DNA of 64,000 nucleotides from DATMRF01 sp035566435. Lineage in GTDB: Bacteria > Verrucomicrobiota > Verrucomicrobiia > Limisphaerales > UBA8199. The notes beneath the pieces are model-generated. The model saw nothing but the letters and a program-made list of their open reading frames with translations. It made no database searches and was not told the origin of the DNA. The DNA lies in assembly GCA_035566435.1 (NCBI GenBank), contig DATMRF010000002.1:1-64000 (forward strand), given 5' to 3'. A program made the translations under genes and the position numbers. Positions 44,356 through 53,993 of the stretch are shown here, one piece after another (the stretch's first letter is position 1; every line of letters starts with the position of its first letter).

Positions 44356-44592
44356 CTACTGGCGCTCGTACTCTCCCTTCTTGACCCGCTTGAGAACGGT
44401 GAACCCGGCCTTTTTGGCGTCGGAAATCGAAAGCGCCTTGAGAGAATTAAAGCGTGAGAGCACTTTGCGCACGGGCTTTTTGCACGCTGGGCATTTCGTC
44501 AGCGGGGCTGCCGAGAGCGGCCGGAATAGCGTAAACTTGCCGCCGCAGACTTTACAGTCCCCGTCGCATAGTTCGTACTCGTAAATCGGCAT
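44356..44592 (-). CDS. FmdB-family zinc ribbon protein
   Basis: 78 residues. MPIYEYELCDGDCKVCGGKF and LTKCPACKKPVRKVLS are the FmdB-type zinc ribbon with two cysteine pairs; the first pair is shifted by an extra residue group relative to typical FmdB (CxxC plus an upstream Cys). The C-terminal helix is short and basic. Such proteins are proposed regulators, but no target is known. It lies downstream of the slipin gene on the same strand, 41 bases apart. Confidence 0.8.
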   Translation of the reverse strand: MPIYEYELCDGDCKVCGGKFTLFRPLSAAPLTKCPACKKPVRKVLSRFNSLKALSISDAKKAGFTVLKRVKKGEYERQ

Positions 44593-44633
44593 ACTTCAAC
44601 CGGAGAATGAGTCAACCGGCCCATCACCAGTTC

Positions 44634-45416
44634 TCACGGTTTGGGCGGCCCTTTCATGAACGGGCTGAACAGGTCAATAGGCACCGGTAAAAAGGTGGTG
44701 GTGTTATGCTCGCTGGAAATCTCGCGCATGGTCTGGAGGAAGCGGAGTTGGAGCGCGATGGGCTCTTTGCTGATCATGGCGGCGGCCTGGACCATTTTCT
44801 CGGCAGCCTGGAATTCTCCCTCGGCGTTGACGATCTTCGCGCGCCGCTCGCGTTCGGCTTCGGCCTGCTTGGCCATCGCTCGCTTCATGCTGTCCGGCAG
44901 TGACACGTCCTTGACCTCGACCGCAGTGACTTTGACGCCCCACGGCTCAGTTTGGCGATCGATGATCTCCTGCAACTTCTGGTTGATCACATCGCGCTGC
45001 GAAAGCAGGTCGTCCAAAGGCGCCTGGCCCAGAACGCTCCTGAGAGTCGTCTGGGCGATCAGCGAAGTGGCTTTCCAGTAATTTTCCACTTTGACTACCG
45101 CCGCAACTGGGTCCACGACGCGGAAATAAACCACCGCATCAACTGTGGCGGGCACGTTGTCGCGAGTCATGATTTCCTGTTTGGCGACGTCGATGGTGAC
45201 CACCCGCAGGTCCATCTTCACCATGCGGTCCACGACCGGGATGAGCAGAATCAAACCCGGCCCCTTGGCGCCTAGCAATTTGCCGAGCCGGAAGATGACG
45301 CCCCGCTCGTACTCGCGCAGAATGCGGATGGCCTGGGGCATAATGATCGAGGCCAGGATTAAGATGACGACAATTGTCGGGATGATTTTGGCCAGGTAGG
45401 AGAATTGCTCGGGCAT
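44634..45416 (-). CDS. SPFH-domain slipin (stomatin-like protein)
   Basis: 260 residues. One N-terminal membrane helix (IIPTIVVILILASIIM) then the SPFH domain: YERGVIFRLGKLLGAKGPGL, DLRVVTIDVAKQEIMTRDNV, TLRSVLGQAPLDDLLSQRDVI and VKDVSLPDSMKRAMAKQAEAERERRAK. The C-terminal coiled coil promotes oligomerisation. Slipins organise inner-membrane microdomains and are clipped by the membrane protease encoded by their partner gene, which sits 45 bases upstream here. Confidence 0.9.
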   Translation of the reverse strand: MPEQFSYLAKIIPTIVVILILASIIMPQAIRILREYERGVIFRLGKLLGAKGPGLILLIPVVDRMVKMDLRVVTIDVAKQEIMTRDNVPATVDAVVYFRVVDPVAAVVKVENYWKATSLIAQTTLRSVLGQAPLDDLLSQRDVINQKLQEIIDRQTEPWGVKVTAVEVKDVSLPDSMKRAMAKQAEAERERRAKIVNAEGEFQAAEKMVQAAAMISKEPIALQLRFLQTMREISSEHNTTTFLPVPIDLFSPFMKGPPKP

Positions 45417-45461
45417 AGGTTCTTTTGTGGGTTAATGGTTGATCGAACTAAAATGCATGGT

Positions 45462-46742
45462 TCAAGCCGCTTTGGGCTTCACTTTCAAAGTAAGGCCAGT
45501 GATGCCAACGATCTCCACCGACCGCCCGGCTTCAATCGGCGCATCGCTAACGGCATTCCAGTATTCGCCTTCGACGAAGACCTTGCCGCCAGCCGGATCG
45601 ATGCGAGCTAAGGCCGGGGCGGTCTTGCCCAGAAGGGTTTCCTTGCCGGCCCGGACGGGCAGGAGTTGGGCGCGCAGACCCGCCCCCACAACGAAGACGA
45701 AAAAGAGCGCTGTTAGCGCCGTCGCCGGGATAATCCAGACCAGCGACAGCCGGAACGCGGGCCCGGCGCGATTAAAGAGCATCAGCGCGCCAAGGAAAAA
45801 GGAGACAATGCCGCCGAAAGTCAGCACGCCATGCGTGGGCGCGAAAATATCCACGATGAACAGGAGCATCGCCAGCCCCATCAGCGCCAGACCGGCGATA
45901 TTGACCGGCAGGATCGAGGCCATGTACAGCGCCAGGATAAGCGCGATGGCGCCAACTACACCAGGAAGAATCGCGCCGGGGCTGCTGAGTTCGCCGATGA
46001 TCCCGTAAACAGCGGCCAGCATCAGAATGAGCATAACCTCAGGGCGCCACAGCAATTGAAACACGCGCTCGCGGGCCAGCATCGGGAGTTCGACCACCGA
46101 AGCGCCCGCGGTTTTCAGGGTTTGGCCGTTCACCTCCCGGCCATCGATTTGCCGGAGGAGGTCGGGTACGTCCTTGGCGATAATATCGATCACGTTGAGG
46201 TCCAGGGCCTTCTCGGCGGTGGTGGACTCACTCTTGACGACCGAAGACTTGGCCCACTCGACGTTGCGGCCGCGCTTTTGCGCGATGGACTCGATGTAGC
46301 TGCTGCCGTAGCTCTCAAGTTTTTGCTTCATCACGTCGTCGGTCTTTTCTTCGCCGCCCGCGCCCATCGAGACGGGATGCGCCGCGCCGATGGTCGTGTT
46401 GGGAGCCATGGCGGCGATATCGGCGGCCAGGGTAATAAAGCAACCGGCACTGGCCGCGGTGGCGCCGGAGGGCGCAACATAAACAACTATCGGTACATCC
46501 GAGGCATAAAGCCTCTGAACGATTTCTTTTGTGGATTCGAGCAACCCCCCGGGAGTGTCCAACTGAATGACGATATAGGCGTATTTACGCGCGCTCGCCA
46601 AGTCGATCGCCCGGCCAATATAGCTCGCCGTAGCCGGCCCTATAGCTCCGTTAACCTTTATCAGGCCGACCTCACCTGCCAACAGCCCAGGAACGAGCGG
46701 GCCCGCCAGCAGGGCCAAAAGAATGGGTAACAAACGCCGCAT
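45462..46742 (-). CDS. NfeD-family membrane-bound ClpP-like serine protease
   Basis: 426 residues from ATG 46742. A signal peptide (LLPILLALLAGPLVPGLLA) is followed by a ClpP-like protease domain (~25-215) with IVIQLDTPGGLL, PSGATAASAGCFI (nucleophile Ser in AASAG) and the catalytic Lys region EWAKSSVVKSES. Then come about six membrane helices and a C-terminal NfeD OB-fold (~350-425: LLGKTAPALARIDPAGGKVFVEGEYWNA). It is the standard partner of the slipin that follows, forming the slipin/STOPP pair. Confidence 0.9.
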   Translation of the reverse strand: MRRLLPILLALLAGPLVPGLLAGEVGLIKVNGAIGPATASYIGRAIDLASARKYAYIVIQLDTPGGLLESTKEIVQRLYASDVPIVVYVAPSGATAASAGCFITLAADIAAMAPNTTIGAAHPVSMGAGGEEKTDDVMKQKLESYGSSYIESIAQKRGRNVEWAKSSVVKSESTTAEKALDLNVIDIIAKDVPDLLRQIDGREVNGQTLKTAGASVVELPMLARERVFQLLWRPEVMLILMLAAVYGIIGELSSPGAILPGVVGAIALILALYMASILPVNIAGLALMGLAMLLFIVDIFAPTHGVLTFGGIVSFFLGALMLFNRAGPAFRLSLVWIIPATALTALFFVFVVGAGLRAQLLPVRAGKETLLGKTAPALARIDPAGGKVFVEGEYWNAVSDAPIEAGRSVEIVGITGLTLKVKPKAA

Positions 46743-46801
46743 ATCACCCTCGCTGCAATTCAATGTACCAGAGGGTCTAAAGCGCGCAACCCGGAAGATT
46801 A

Positions 46802-46829
46802 AGACCAAAGTCGCAAGTCTCAAGTCTAA
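46802..46829. repeat. phased heptamer array (AGTCNNA type)
   Basis: Four in-phase seven-base units: AGACCAA, AGTCGCA, AGTCTCA, AGTCTAA. It lies in the divergent spacer between the NfeD protease and the response regulator. Confidence 0.6.
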
Positions 46830-46959
46830 CGGTTGAATGCGGCAGGGATCTCGGGAGAATTGAACCTCGCAAGTCGCCGCTTCGCAACTTGTCAGTTGTC
46901 TACCTTTCAGGGGCTGACTAATCTGCGACCCGGGACCTGCAAAATGCAGCGGTCCCAAA

Positions 46960-48324
46960 ATGACGCCGACGTTGTTAATTGTCGATGACGAGAAAACCCA
47001 GCGTGAAGGCCTGCGGGCGGCGCTGGAGGAGCATTACGACGTGTACCTGGCGGAGGACGCCAAGGCCGCAATGGACTTGCTCGAAAAGGAGCATTTCGAC
47101 GTTTTGTTGACGGATTTCCGCCTGCCTTCCGAAGACGGCATGAAACTCATCGCGCGGGCCAAGTCTCTCTCCCGGCCCCCCATTTGCATCCTCATGACCG
47201 CTTACGGCTCGGAGGAACTGGCGGTCGAAGCCATGAAGCGCGGCGCGGATGACTACATCGCCAAGGCACGCCTGCAGATCGATGAGTTGGAAATGCGCAT
47301 CGCCCGCGCCCTGCGCCAGCAGAATCTCGAGACCGAGAACGTTACCCTGCGGCAGCAGTTGGATTCGAAATTCCAAATGGACCATGTAGTCGGGGAATCG
47401 CCCGCGATGCGAGAAGTGCTTGAGGTCGTGCGGCAGGTGGCGCCGACGCGGGCCACCGTGCTGTTGCAGGGTGAAAGCGGCACCGGGAAGGAGCTGATCG
47501 CCAAGCTGATTCATCAGCTCAGCCCGCGTGCCAAGCAACCGATGGTGACGGTGCATTGCGGGGCGCTCACGGCGACGTTGCTGGAGAGCGAACTGTTTGG
47601 GCACGAGAAAGGCGCGTTCACGGGCGCGTTCGAGCGGCGCATCGGGCGTTTCGAGCAGGCCCAGGGCGGCACGCTGTTCCTGGACGAGATCGGCGAGATC
47701 GACGCTTCAACTCAAATCAAGCTGTTGCGATTCCTGGGGGAGCGCACGTTCGAACGGGTCGGGTCGAACAAAACACTGACCGCCGATGTGCGCCTGGTCG
47801 CCGCGACGAACAAGAACCTCGAGGAGCAGGTCAAGGCGGGCTCATTCCGGGAGGATTTGTTTTTCCGCCTGCGGGTGGTCGAAATACTTTTGCCGCCTTT
47901 GCGGGAGCGAACCGAGGATATCTTGGTGCTGGCGCAGGCCTTCCTGACGGAATTTGCCGCCGAAAACGAAAAGAAAGTCGCCGGTTTCACCAACGAAGTC
48001 CGGGAGACCTTACTCCGCTACTCGTGGCCCGGCAACGTTCGTGAGCTGCGGACGTCGATCGAGCACGCTGTGGTACTTTGCCGCGGTGACAGGCTCGTGT
48101 TGAGCGATCTGCCGCCAGCCGTGCGCAATGGTCCTGCAGCGGCCCCTGCTGCGAGACCAGCGCGCGTCCTGAATAACCTGACCCTCAAGTCAGCCGAGAA
48201 GGAGTTAATCGTGCGAGCCTTGAAAGAAACGGACGGCAACCGAACCCTGGCTGCGAAGAAGCTGGGGATGAGCCGCCGCACCTTCCACCGCAGGCTACAC
48301 GACCACCACCTCGACGCGGCGTAG
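46960..48324 (+). CDS. sigma-54-dependent response regulator (NtrC family)
   Basis: 454 residues. Receiver domain (1-120) with Asp9/Asp10 and phosphoacceptor Asp52 ([12 protein letters not shown]); the usual Lys-Pro after the fifth strand is KA. AAA+ domain (~140-380): GESGTGKE Walker [19 protein letters not shown] carrying the sigma-54 contact loop [15 protein letters not shown] Walker [18 protein letters not shown]. Fis-type DNA-binding helices at the end ([21 protein letters not shown]). It activates sigma-54 promoters when phosphorylated; no histidine kinase gene is adjacent. Three bases separate it from the next gene. Confidence 0.93.
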   Translation: MTPTLLIVDDEKTQREGLRAALEEHYDVYLAEDAKAAMDLLEKEHFDVLLTDFRLPSEDGMKLIARAKSLSRPPICILMTAYGSEELAVEAMKRGADDYIAKARLQIDELEMRIARALRQQNLETENVTLRQQLDSKFQMDHVVGESPAMREVLEVVRQVAPTRATVLLQGESGTGKELIAKLIHQLSPRAKQPMVTVHCGALTATLLESELFGHEKGAFTGAFERRIGRFEQAQGGTLFLDEIGEIDASTQIKLLRFLGERTFERVGSNKTLTADVRLVAATNKNLEEQVKAGSFREDLFFRLRVVEILLPPLRERTEDILVLAQAFLTEFAAENEKKVAGFTNEVRETLLRYSWPGNVRELRTSIEHAVVLCRGDRLVLSDLPPAVRNGPAAAPAARPARVLNNLTLKSAEKELIVRALKETDGNRTLAAKKLGMSRRTFHRRLHDHHLDAA

Positions 48325-48327
48325 AGT

Positions 48328-50160
48328 ATGTACCTTTTGCAGACCCTGATCCACCGGCTCGAAGTCGGCGGCGGCCTGCGTTATTTGCGCATCGCTCTGG
48401 CGGGATTGGCCTTGGTGCTGCTAATCGCTGCCTACAACTGGCGCTCGTACAAGAACCTGTCCACCCAGGAGGGGATGGATGCCGCCCAATTGGCTCGCAA
48501 CCTCTCCCAGGGCAAGGGCTACACGACCTCGTTCGTGAGGCCCTTCAGCATCTATCTCCTCAAGAAAAAGGCACAGCGTGCTCAGCCTAATGCTTCATTG
48601 GAGTTTGTGACGGGCACCGGCCGAATGGAACGGCATCCGGACCTGGCGAACCCGCCCGTTTACCCGCTGGCCTTGGCGGGCTTGATGAAACTGCTGCCGT
48701 TCGATTTCACCATTCGAAATCACCCCTCCCGTCTCTGGACGCTCAACGGCCAATGGGCCAGACACCAGCCCGATTTTCTCATCGCACTTTTCAATCAATT
48801 CCTCTTCCTGGGAGTGGTAGCGCTGGCGTTCCTGCTCGCGCGGCGGCTGTTCGACGAGGCGGTGGCGTGGGTTTCAGGGTTGCTGCTTCTCGGGACGGAA
48901 TTGTTCTGGCGGTTCAGCGTGTCGGGGCTCTCGACGCCGTTGCTACTACTGATTTTCATGGGCCTGGCTTGGTGCCTGGTTCTGTTGGAGCAGGAGACGC
49001 GCGAGCCCCGGCGGCGACGAGGACGTCTGCTGGCGCTGGCGGGCTTGACCGGCTTCCTGGTTGGGTTGGGCGGCCTGACGCGATACTCGGTCGCCTGGCT
49101 GATCATTCCTGTGACTGCTTTTGTCGTAGCCGTGTCCGGGCGCCAGCGGTTCGTCGCGGGATTGCTGACCGTAGGGCTGTTCGCCGCAGTCCTTACGCCC
49201 TGGGTAATCCGGAATTACTCGGTTAGCGGCGAGCCGTTCGGCACGGCGACCTATGCAGTGCTGGAGACGACCTATCTTTTCCCCGAACACAACCTCGAAC
49301 GCTCCTTGGAACCGGAACTTGGTCACCGACCTTTGGCGGGAGTCCGGACAAAGGGGCTCGGCAACCTGCGCGACATAGTCGCTACCGACCTGCCGAAGCT
49401 GGGCGGCACCTGGGTTTCCGGCTTCTTTTTGGTGGGACTGCTGCTGGGGTTGCAGCGTCCAGCGGTGAGGCGGTTGCGGTATTTTCTGGTGGGCAGCCTG
49501 GCTGTGCTGGTAGTGGTCCAGGCCTTCGGCCGGACCCAACTGTCTGAAGACTCGCCCGAGGTCAATTCGGAGAACCTGCTGGTGCTGGTAGCCCCGCTGG
49601 TGATTGTTTATGGCGTCAGCTTGTTTTTTACCCTGCTTGAGCAGGTTAAGCTGCCGTTCCCCAAACTCCGTTATGCCGTCATCGGACTTTTCGGCGCCGT
49701 TGCTTGCCTGCCTCTCCTGCTCAAGTTCCTACCCCCGAGGTCCAGCCCTCTGGCTTTTCCGCCCTATTACCCGCCCCTGATCCGGGCGACCTGCGAATGG
49801 AACCGGGAAGACGAACTGGTCATGAGCGACGTTCCATGGGCCGTCGCCTGGTACGGCCAGTCTCAAAGCGTCTGGCTGACCCTTAACACCCAATCGGATT
49901 TCTTCGGCATCAACGATTACCAAAAGCCCATTCGCGCTCTCTACCTTACTCAGGTTACGCTTGACGCCCGCTTTTTGTCGCAATGGGTGAAGTCCGGCGA
50001 CAGGAATTGGGGAAAATTCATACTCGACTGCTTGTTCAGGCGGAGCGAAAAGCGAGCGGGTCCGCCCGACGGCTTTCCCCTCCCGTATTGGCAGCAGCAC
50101 GGCCTCTGGCCCGACCAGTTTCTTTTAACCTTCCGCGAAAAGCCGCTCAAGGAGCCCTGA
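48328..50160 (+). CDS. membrane glycosyltransferase-like protein (GT39/ArnT-like)
   Basis: 610 residues with about eleven hydrophobic helices. An acidic periplasmic loop near the start (LSTQEGMDAAQLARNLSQG) and a following GYTTSFVRP segment resemble the first loop of GT-C enzymes such as the PMT/ArnT group, which use polyprenyl-phosphate sugars. A soluble C-terminal domain (~470-610) follows. It starts three bases after the response regulator and is probably co-transcribed. Donor and acceptor are unknown; the GT-C assignment is moderate. Confidence 0.65.
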   Translation: MYLLQTLIHRLEVGGGLRYLRIALAGLALVLLIAAYNWRSYKNLSTQEGMDAAQLARNLSQGKGYTTSFVRPFSIYLLKKKAQRAQPNASLEFVTGTGRMERHPDLANPPVYPLALAGLMKLLPFDFTIRNHPSRLWTLNGQWARHQPDFLIALFNQFLFLGVVALAFLLARRLFDEAVAWVSGLLLLGTELFWRFSVSGLSTPLLLLIFMGLAWCLVLLEQETREPRRRRGRLLALAGLTGFLVGLGGLTRYSVAWLIIPVTAFVVAVSGRQRFVAGLLTVGLFAAVLTPWVIRNYSVSGEPFGTATYAVLETTYLFPEHNLERSLEPELGHRPLAGVRTKGLGNLRDIVATDLPKLGGTWVSGFFLVGLLLGLQRPAVRRLRYFLVGSLAVLVVVQAFGRTQLSEDSPEVNSENLLVLVAPLVIVYGVSLFFTLLEQVKLPFPKLRYAVIGLFGAVACLPLLLKFLPPRSSPLAFPPYYPPLIRATCEWNREDELVMSDVPWAVAWYGQSQSVWLTLNTQSDFFGINDYQKPIRALYLTQVTLDARFLSQWVKSGDRNWGKFILDCLFRRSEKRAGPPDGFPLPYWQQHGLWPDQFLLTFREKPLKEP

Positions 50161-50467
50161 ACCCGAGTGCTGGCGGCTAAGGCTCGCGAGATAGGGCCGG
50201 TTGTCCTCAACCCGCCACGAAAACGAAGCGCTTCTCGGCTCTAGGCGCGTTGAGGACAACGCTCCCTGCCTGGTGCGCGACGTCACGCATTAGCGGTTAC
50301 TTTTTCAAAAAACACAGCTACTGATTTTATCGTATGTCAAAAAAAGTTTATCAAATAGCAATTCCCGCGCAGCCGGTTTAGCCCGTTCGAGTAGGCTGAA
50401 GCGGGCTTTGAAGAGATCTTCTGCACGGCAACCATCGGTGCAGACCAACGCAAAGCCCGAGACGCCT
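50161..50467. promoter_or_regulatory. spacer upstream of the hox operon
   Basis: GTTGTCCTCAAC (50200-50211) and its complement GTTGAGGACAAC (50249-50260) form a large stem that could end transcription from the glycosyltransferase gene. 50300-50370 is unusually A/T-rich (TTTTTCAAAAAAC, GTCAAAAAAAGTTTATC) compared with its surroundings and is the likeliest promoter region for hoxE, but no clear sigma-70 or FNR site could be fixed. Confidence 0.45.
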
Positions 50468-51001
50468 ATGATTGGGACGCTTTTGATCAAAAAATCGAAT
50501 CGGCTGCCGAAAATCCTGGAGCACGCCAGCGGCGACAAGCGCTTCAAGATCCTCGAAGCGCACATGAAGAAGCACCAGTTCAAGCAGGACGCGCTCATAG
50601 AAGTGCTGCACAAAGCGCAGGAGCTCTTCGGCTATCTCGAGGACGACCTGCTGCTGTTTATCGCCTACAAACTGAAGCTCCCGGCCAGCCGTGTCTATGG
50701 CGTCGCGACCTTTTACCATTTCTTTACCCTCAAACCCAAAGGCCGGCACACCTGCGTCGTCTGCATGGGCACTGCCTGCTACGTGAGAGGCGCGGATAAA
50801 GTCCTCGCGGCCGTCGAGGCGAAAGCGCGGGTCAAGGCCGGGGAGACGACGCCCGACGACCAACTTTCGCTCCTGACCGCCCGGTGCATTGGCGCCTGCG
50901 GGATCGCCCCTGCGGTGGTCTATGATGGCACGGTAACGCCCCGGCAGACACCCGAAACAGCTCTCGAACACGTGAAAGGATGGCTTGACCATGGACATTG
51001 A
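50468..51001 (+). CDS. hoxE: bidirectional hydrogenase diaphorase subunit HoxE
   Basis: 177 residues from ATG 50468; an in-frame TTG at 50408 is less likely. NuoE-like thioredoxin fold with the [2Fe-2S] cysteines C99 and C104 (CMGTAC) and C140 and C144 (CIGAC). DALIEVLHKAQELFGYL and SRVYGVATFYHFF are the usual NuoE/HoxE helices. It passes electrons in the NAD(H)-linked diaphorase module of the hydrogenase. It overlaps hoxF by 11 bases. Confidence 0.9.
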   Translation: MIGTLLIKKSNRLPKILEHASGDKRFKILEAHMKKHQFKQDALIEVLHKAQELFGYLEDDLLLFIAYKLKLPASRVYGVATFYHFFTLKPKGRHTCVVCMGTACYVRGADKVLAAVEAKARVKAGETTPDDQLSLLTARCIGACGIAPAVVYDGTVTPRQTPETALEHVKGWLDHGH

Positions 51002-52679
51002 GGCTCTGATTGAGATCGCCGAGAAGGAGCGCGCTTCGCGCAAGAAGTACACCGTGCGATGCTGCATGGCTGCCGGGTGCATGTCCTCGAACTCCCAAGG
51101 CGTCAAGGAAGCTCTCGAGCAGGCCGTCAAAGAGACGGGGTTGGAAGAACTGGTGGAAGTGCGGGGCGTCGGCTGCATGAAATTGTGCTGCCAGGGACCC
51201 CTGGTGCAGTTCGACTCAGCTGACTCTACCTCCTGCGTGAAAGTACACGCCAACGGCCAAGGCCCGCTCTACCAGCGAGTGACAGCCGCCGACGCCGCTT
51301 CGCTGGTCGCGACGCTTAAGGGTGGCAAGACCAGTGTTCAGGCCGGCGACCCGAAATTGCCTTTCTTCACCCAACAGCTCTCGATCGTGCTCGCCAACAG
51401 CGGTTACGTGGACCCGGAGCGGATTCAGTCCTACATCGCCGCCGATGGTTACCACGCCTTGCACGATGTCCTGCGGGAGAGGACCCCCAAAGAGGTGGTC
51501 GAGACTCTGATCAAGAGCGGCCTCCGCGGACGCGGCGGCGCGGGCTACCCGACCGGTCTCAAATGGGCGACTGTTGCCAAAACCGCCAGTCAGCAAAAAT
51601 ATGTGATCTGCAACGCCGACGAAGGCGACCCCGGTGCCTTCATGGACCGCAGTGTGCTGGAGAGCGATCCACACAGCGTTCTCGAGGGCATGGCCGTTGC
51701 TGCTTACGCGGTCGGCGCCAACCAGGGTTTTATTTACGTTCGCGCCGAGTACCCGCTGGCGATCGCCCGGCTCCAAACCGCCATCAAGCAAGCCAAGCAA
51801 TGCGGCCTCCTCGGCAGCGGAATTTTCGAATCGCCTTTCAATTTCAATATCGATTTGCGCATCGGCGCCGGCGCCTTCGTCTGCGGCGAAGAAACTGCGC
51901 TGATGGCCTCCGTCGAGGGCAAGCGCGGGACGCCGCGCCCGCGCCCACCGTTCCCGGCCGAAAGCGGTTTGTACAATTCTCCGACGCTGATCAACAACGT
52001 TGAAACCTTTGCTAACGTGCCGCCGATTATCCGCAAGGGCGCAGATTGGTTTGCCAGCATAGGCACGGAGAAGAGCAAGGGGACGAAGGTGTTTGCGTTG
52101 GCAGGAAAGATTACCAACACGGGGCTGATCGAAGTGCCGATGGGCACGCTCTTGCGCAAGATTGTCGAACAAATGGGCGGGGGCGCTCCGGACGGCGGCA
52201 GGATCAAGGCTGTGCAGACTGGTGGCCCTTCGGGCGGCTGCATACCGGCGGAAGCCCTCGACACGCCCGTCGATTACGATTCCTTGACCAAGCTCGGATC
52301 GATCATGGGCTCAGGCGGAATGATCGTCATGGACGAAACCACGAGAATGGTCGATGTCGCGCGCTTTTTCATGGAATTCTGCATGGACGAATCCTGCGGC
52401 AAATGCGTTCCGTGCCGCGCCGGCACCGCGCAGATGCACCATTTGCTGACGAAGCTCCTCGCGCGCCAGGCCACCGCTCGCGACCTGGCAAAACTCGAGG
52501 AGCTTTGCGACATGGTTCGCAACACCAGTCTCTGCGGCCTCGGCCAGACCGCGCCCAACCCAGTCCTCAGCACCTTGCGATTCTTCCGCAAAGAATACAC
52601 CGAGCTGTTGAAGGAAGATGTGTTCGGTCCCAACGGACATGGCGGGCTCGAACCGGCGGAGGCCGGCGCCTCGAAGTAA
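50991..52679 (+). CDS. hoxF: bidirectional hydrogenase diaphorase subunit HoxF (NADH-binding)
   Basis: 562 residues from ATG 50991. An N-terminal thioredoxin-like region with CCMAAGC and CMKLCCQGPL (~20-90) is followed by the NuoF domain: LRGRGGAGYPTGLKW (NADH), NADEGDPGAFMDR and FVCGEETALMASVEGKRG (FMN), and ESCGKCVPCRAGT with a later Cys for the [4Fe-4S] cluster. It oxidises NADH or reduces NAD+. Start overlaps hoxE; hoxU follows 33 bases later. Confidence 0.93.
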   Translation: MDIEALIEIAEKERASRKKYTVRCCMAAGCMSSNSQGVKEALEQAVKETGLEELVEVRGVGCMKLCCQGPLVQFDSADSTSCVKVHANGQGPLYQRVTAADAASLVATLKGGKTSVQAGDPKLPFFTQQLSIVLANSGYVDPERIQSYIAADGYHALHDVLRERTPKEVVETLIKSGLRGRGGAGYPTGLKWATVAKTASQQKYVICNADEGDPGAFMDRSVLESDPHSVLEGMAVAAYAVGANQGFIYVRAEYPLAIARLQTAIKQAKQCGLLGSGIFESPFNFNIDLRIGAGAFVCGEETALMASVEGKRGTPRPRPPFPAESGLYNSPTLINNVETFANVPPIIRKGADWFASIGTEKSKGTKVFALAGKITNTGLIEVPMGTLLRKIVEQMGGGAPDGGRIKAVQTGGPSGGCIPAEALDTPVDYDSLTKLGSIMGSGGMIVMDETTRMVDVARFFMEFCMDESCGKCVPCRAGTAQMHHLLTKLLARQATARDLAKLEELCDMVRNTSLCGLGQTAPNPVLSTLRFFRKEYTELLKEDVFGPNGHGGLEPAEAGASK

Positions 52680-52712
52680 CTATGCGTCTCACCAGTCCCG
52701 AACGTTCCATCT

Positions 52713-53429
52713 ATGGCAGCAAAAACTTTAACAATCGACGGCAAACAGGTCAGCGCGGAGGAAAACGCAACAATCCTGGAAGCGGCGACCGAGGCGGGCA
52801 TTATTATCCCGACCCTCTGCCACCTGGACGGAGTGTATGATGTCGGCGCCTGCCGACTGTGCCTGGTGCAAGTGGCGGGAATCGCTAAACTGCTGCCGGC
52901 GTGCACTACCAAAGTCAGCGAGGGCATGGAGATTACGACCGATAGCGAGCGGCTCCGCAAATATCGCCGGATGACCCTCGAACTGCTGTTCGCCGAGCGA
53001 AATCACACCTGCGCCGTCTGCGTCGCCAACGGCCATTGCGAACTCCAGAGCCTAGGCTTCGGCCAGGGCATGGACCACGTCCGCTATGAATACTGCTTTC
53101 CGAAATGGGAGGTCGATAACACCCACCCGCTGTTCGGGATGGATCATAACCGCTGCATTTTGTGCACCCGCTGCGTCCGGGTGTGCTGGCACATCGAAGG
53201 GGCGGGCACCAAGAACGTTTCCGGCCGCGGCGCTCGGGCGCGGATCATTTCCGACCTCAACCAGCCGTGGGGCTCCTCCGATACCTGCACCAAGTGCGGC
53301 AAATGTGTCATGTCCTGCCCCACCGGCGCGTTGTTCTACAAAGGCGCGACGACCTCCGAAATGGAGCGCGACCGCACCAAACTCGAATTCATCGTCACCG
53401 CACGGGAGAAAAAACAATGGATCGCTTAA
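52713..53429 (+). CDS. hoxU: bidirectional hydrogenase diaphorase subunit HoxU
   Basis: 238 residues. [2Fe-2S] ferredoxin domain with C36, C47, C50 and C64 ([16 protein letters not shown] ... ACTT), then the NuoG-type [13 protein letters not shown] segment and two [4Fe-4S] motifs: [13 protein letters not shown] and [14 protein letters not shown]. It links the diaphorase to the hydrogenase module. The gene overlaps hoxY by 13 bases. Confidence 0.93.
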   Translation: MAAKTLTIDGKQVSAEENATILEAATEAGIIIPTLCHLDGVYDVGACRLCLVQVAGIAKLLPACTTKVSEGMEITTDSERLRKYRRMTLELLFAERNHTCAVCVANGHCELQSLGFGQGMDHVRYEYCFPKWEVDNTHPLFGMDHNRCILCTRCVRVCWHIEGAGTKNVSGRGARARIISDLNQPWGSSDTCTKCGKCVMSCPTGALFYKGATTSEMERDRTKLEFIVTAREKKQWIA

Positions 53430-53965
53430 GAGTTGCAACTGTCTGGCTCGGCGGCTGTTCGGGCTGCCACATGTCCTTTCTCGACCTGGATGAATTCCTG
53501 ATCGAGTTGGCCGGGAAGATCGATCTCGTCTATAGCCCCGTCGTGGACGTGAAGGAATACCCGGCGAACGTCGATGTCTGCCTCGTCGAGGGCGCCGTCT
53601 GCAACGAGGACAACCTGGAAATGCTGCACAAAATCCGGCAACGGACCAAACTTGTAGTCTCTTTCGGCGATTGCGCGGTGACCGGGAACGTGCCGGCGCT
53701 CCGTAACCAGCTTGGGCCGGCCAATGCCGAGAATGTGCTCCAGCGCGCCTATATCGAGGGCGCCCAGTCCAATCCTACGGTGCCGCGCGAGCCGGGCATC
53801 GTTCCGGCGCTGCTCGAACAGGTGCGCCCATTGCACGAGGTGGTGCATGTTGATTATTACCTGCCCGGCTGCCCGCCTCCGGCCGACCGCATCAAGGCCC
53901 TCATGACCCAGGTGCTCAGCGGCCAGGAACCAAAACTGGAAGGGGCGCAACTGAAGTTTGGATGA
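53417..53965 (+). CDS. hoxY: NAD-linked [NiFe]-hydrogenase small subunit HoxY
   Basis: 182 residues from ATG 53417. C14 and C17 ([11 protein letters not shown]) with the later Cys in [15 protein letters not shown] and [10 protein letters not shown] are the ligands of the single proximal [4Fe-4S] cluster, as expected for group 3d. No Tat signal, so cytoplasmic. It starts inside hoxU and is followed by hoxH after 28 bases. Confidence 0.93.
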   Translation: MDRLRVATVWLGGCSGCHMSFLDLDEFLIELAGKIDLVYSPVVDVKEYPANVDVCLVEGAVCNEDNLEMLHKIRQRTKLVVSFGDCAVTGNVPALRNQLGPANAENVLQRAYIEGAQSNPTVPREPGIVPALLEQVRPLHEVVHVDYYLPGCPPPADRIKALMTQVLSGQEPKLEGAQLKFG

Positions 53966-53993
53966 AGGTTTATTAACTTAACCAGGAACGTTC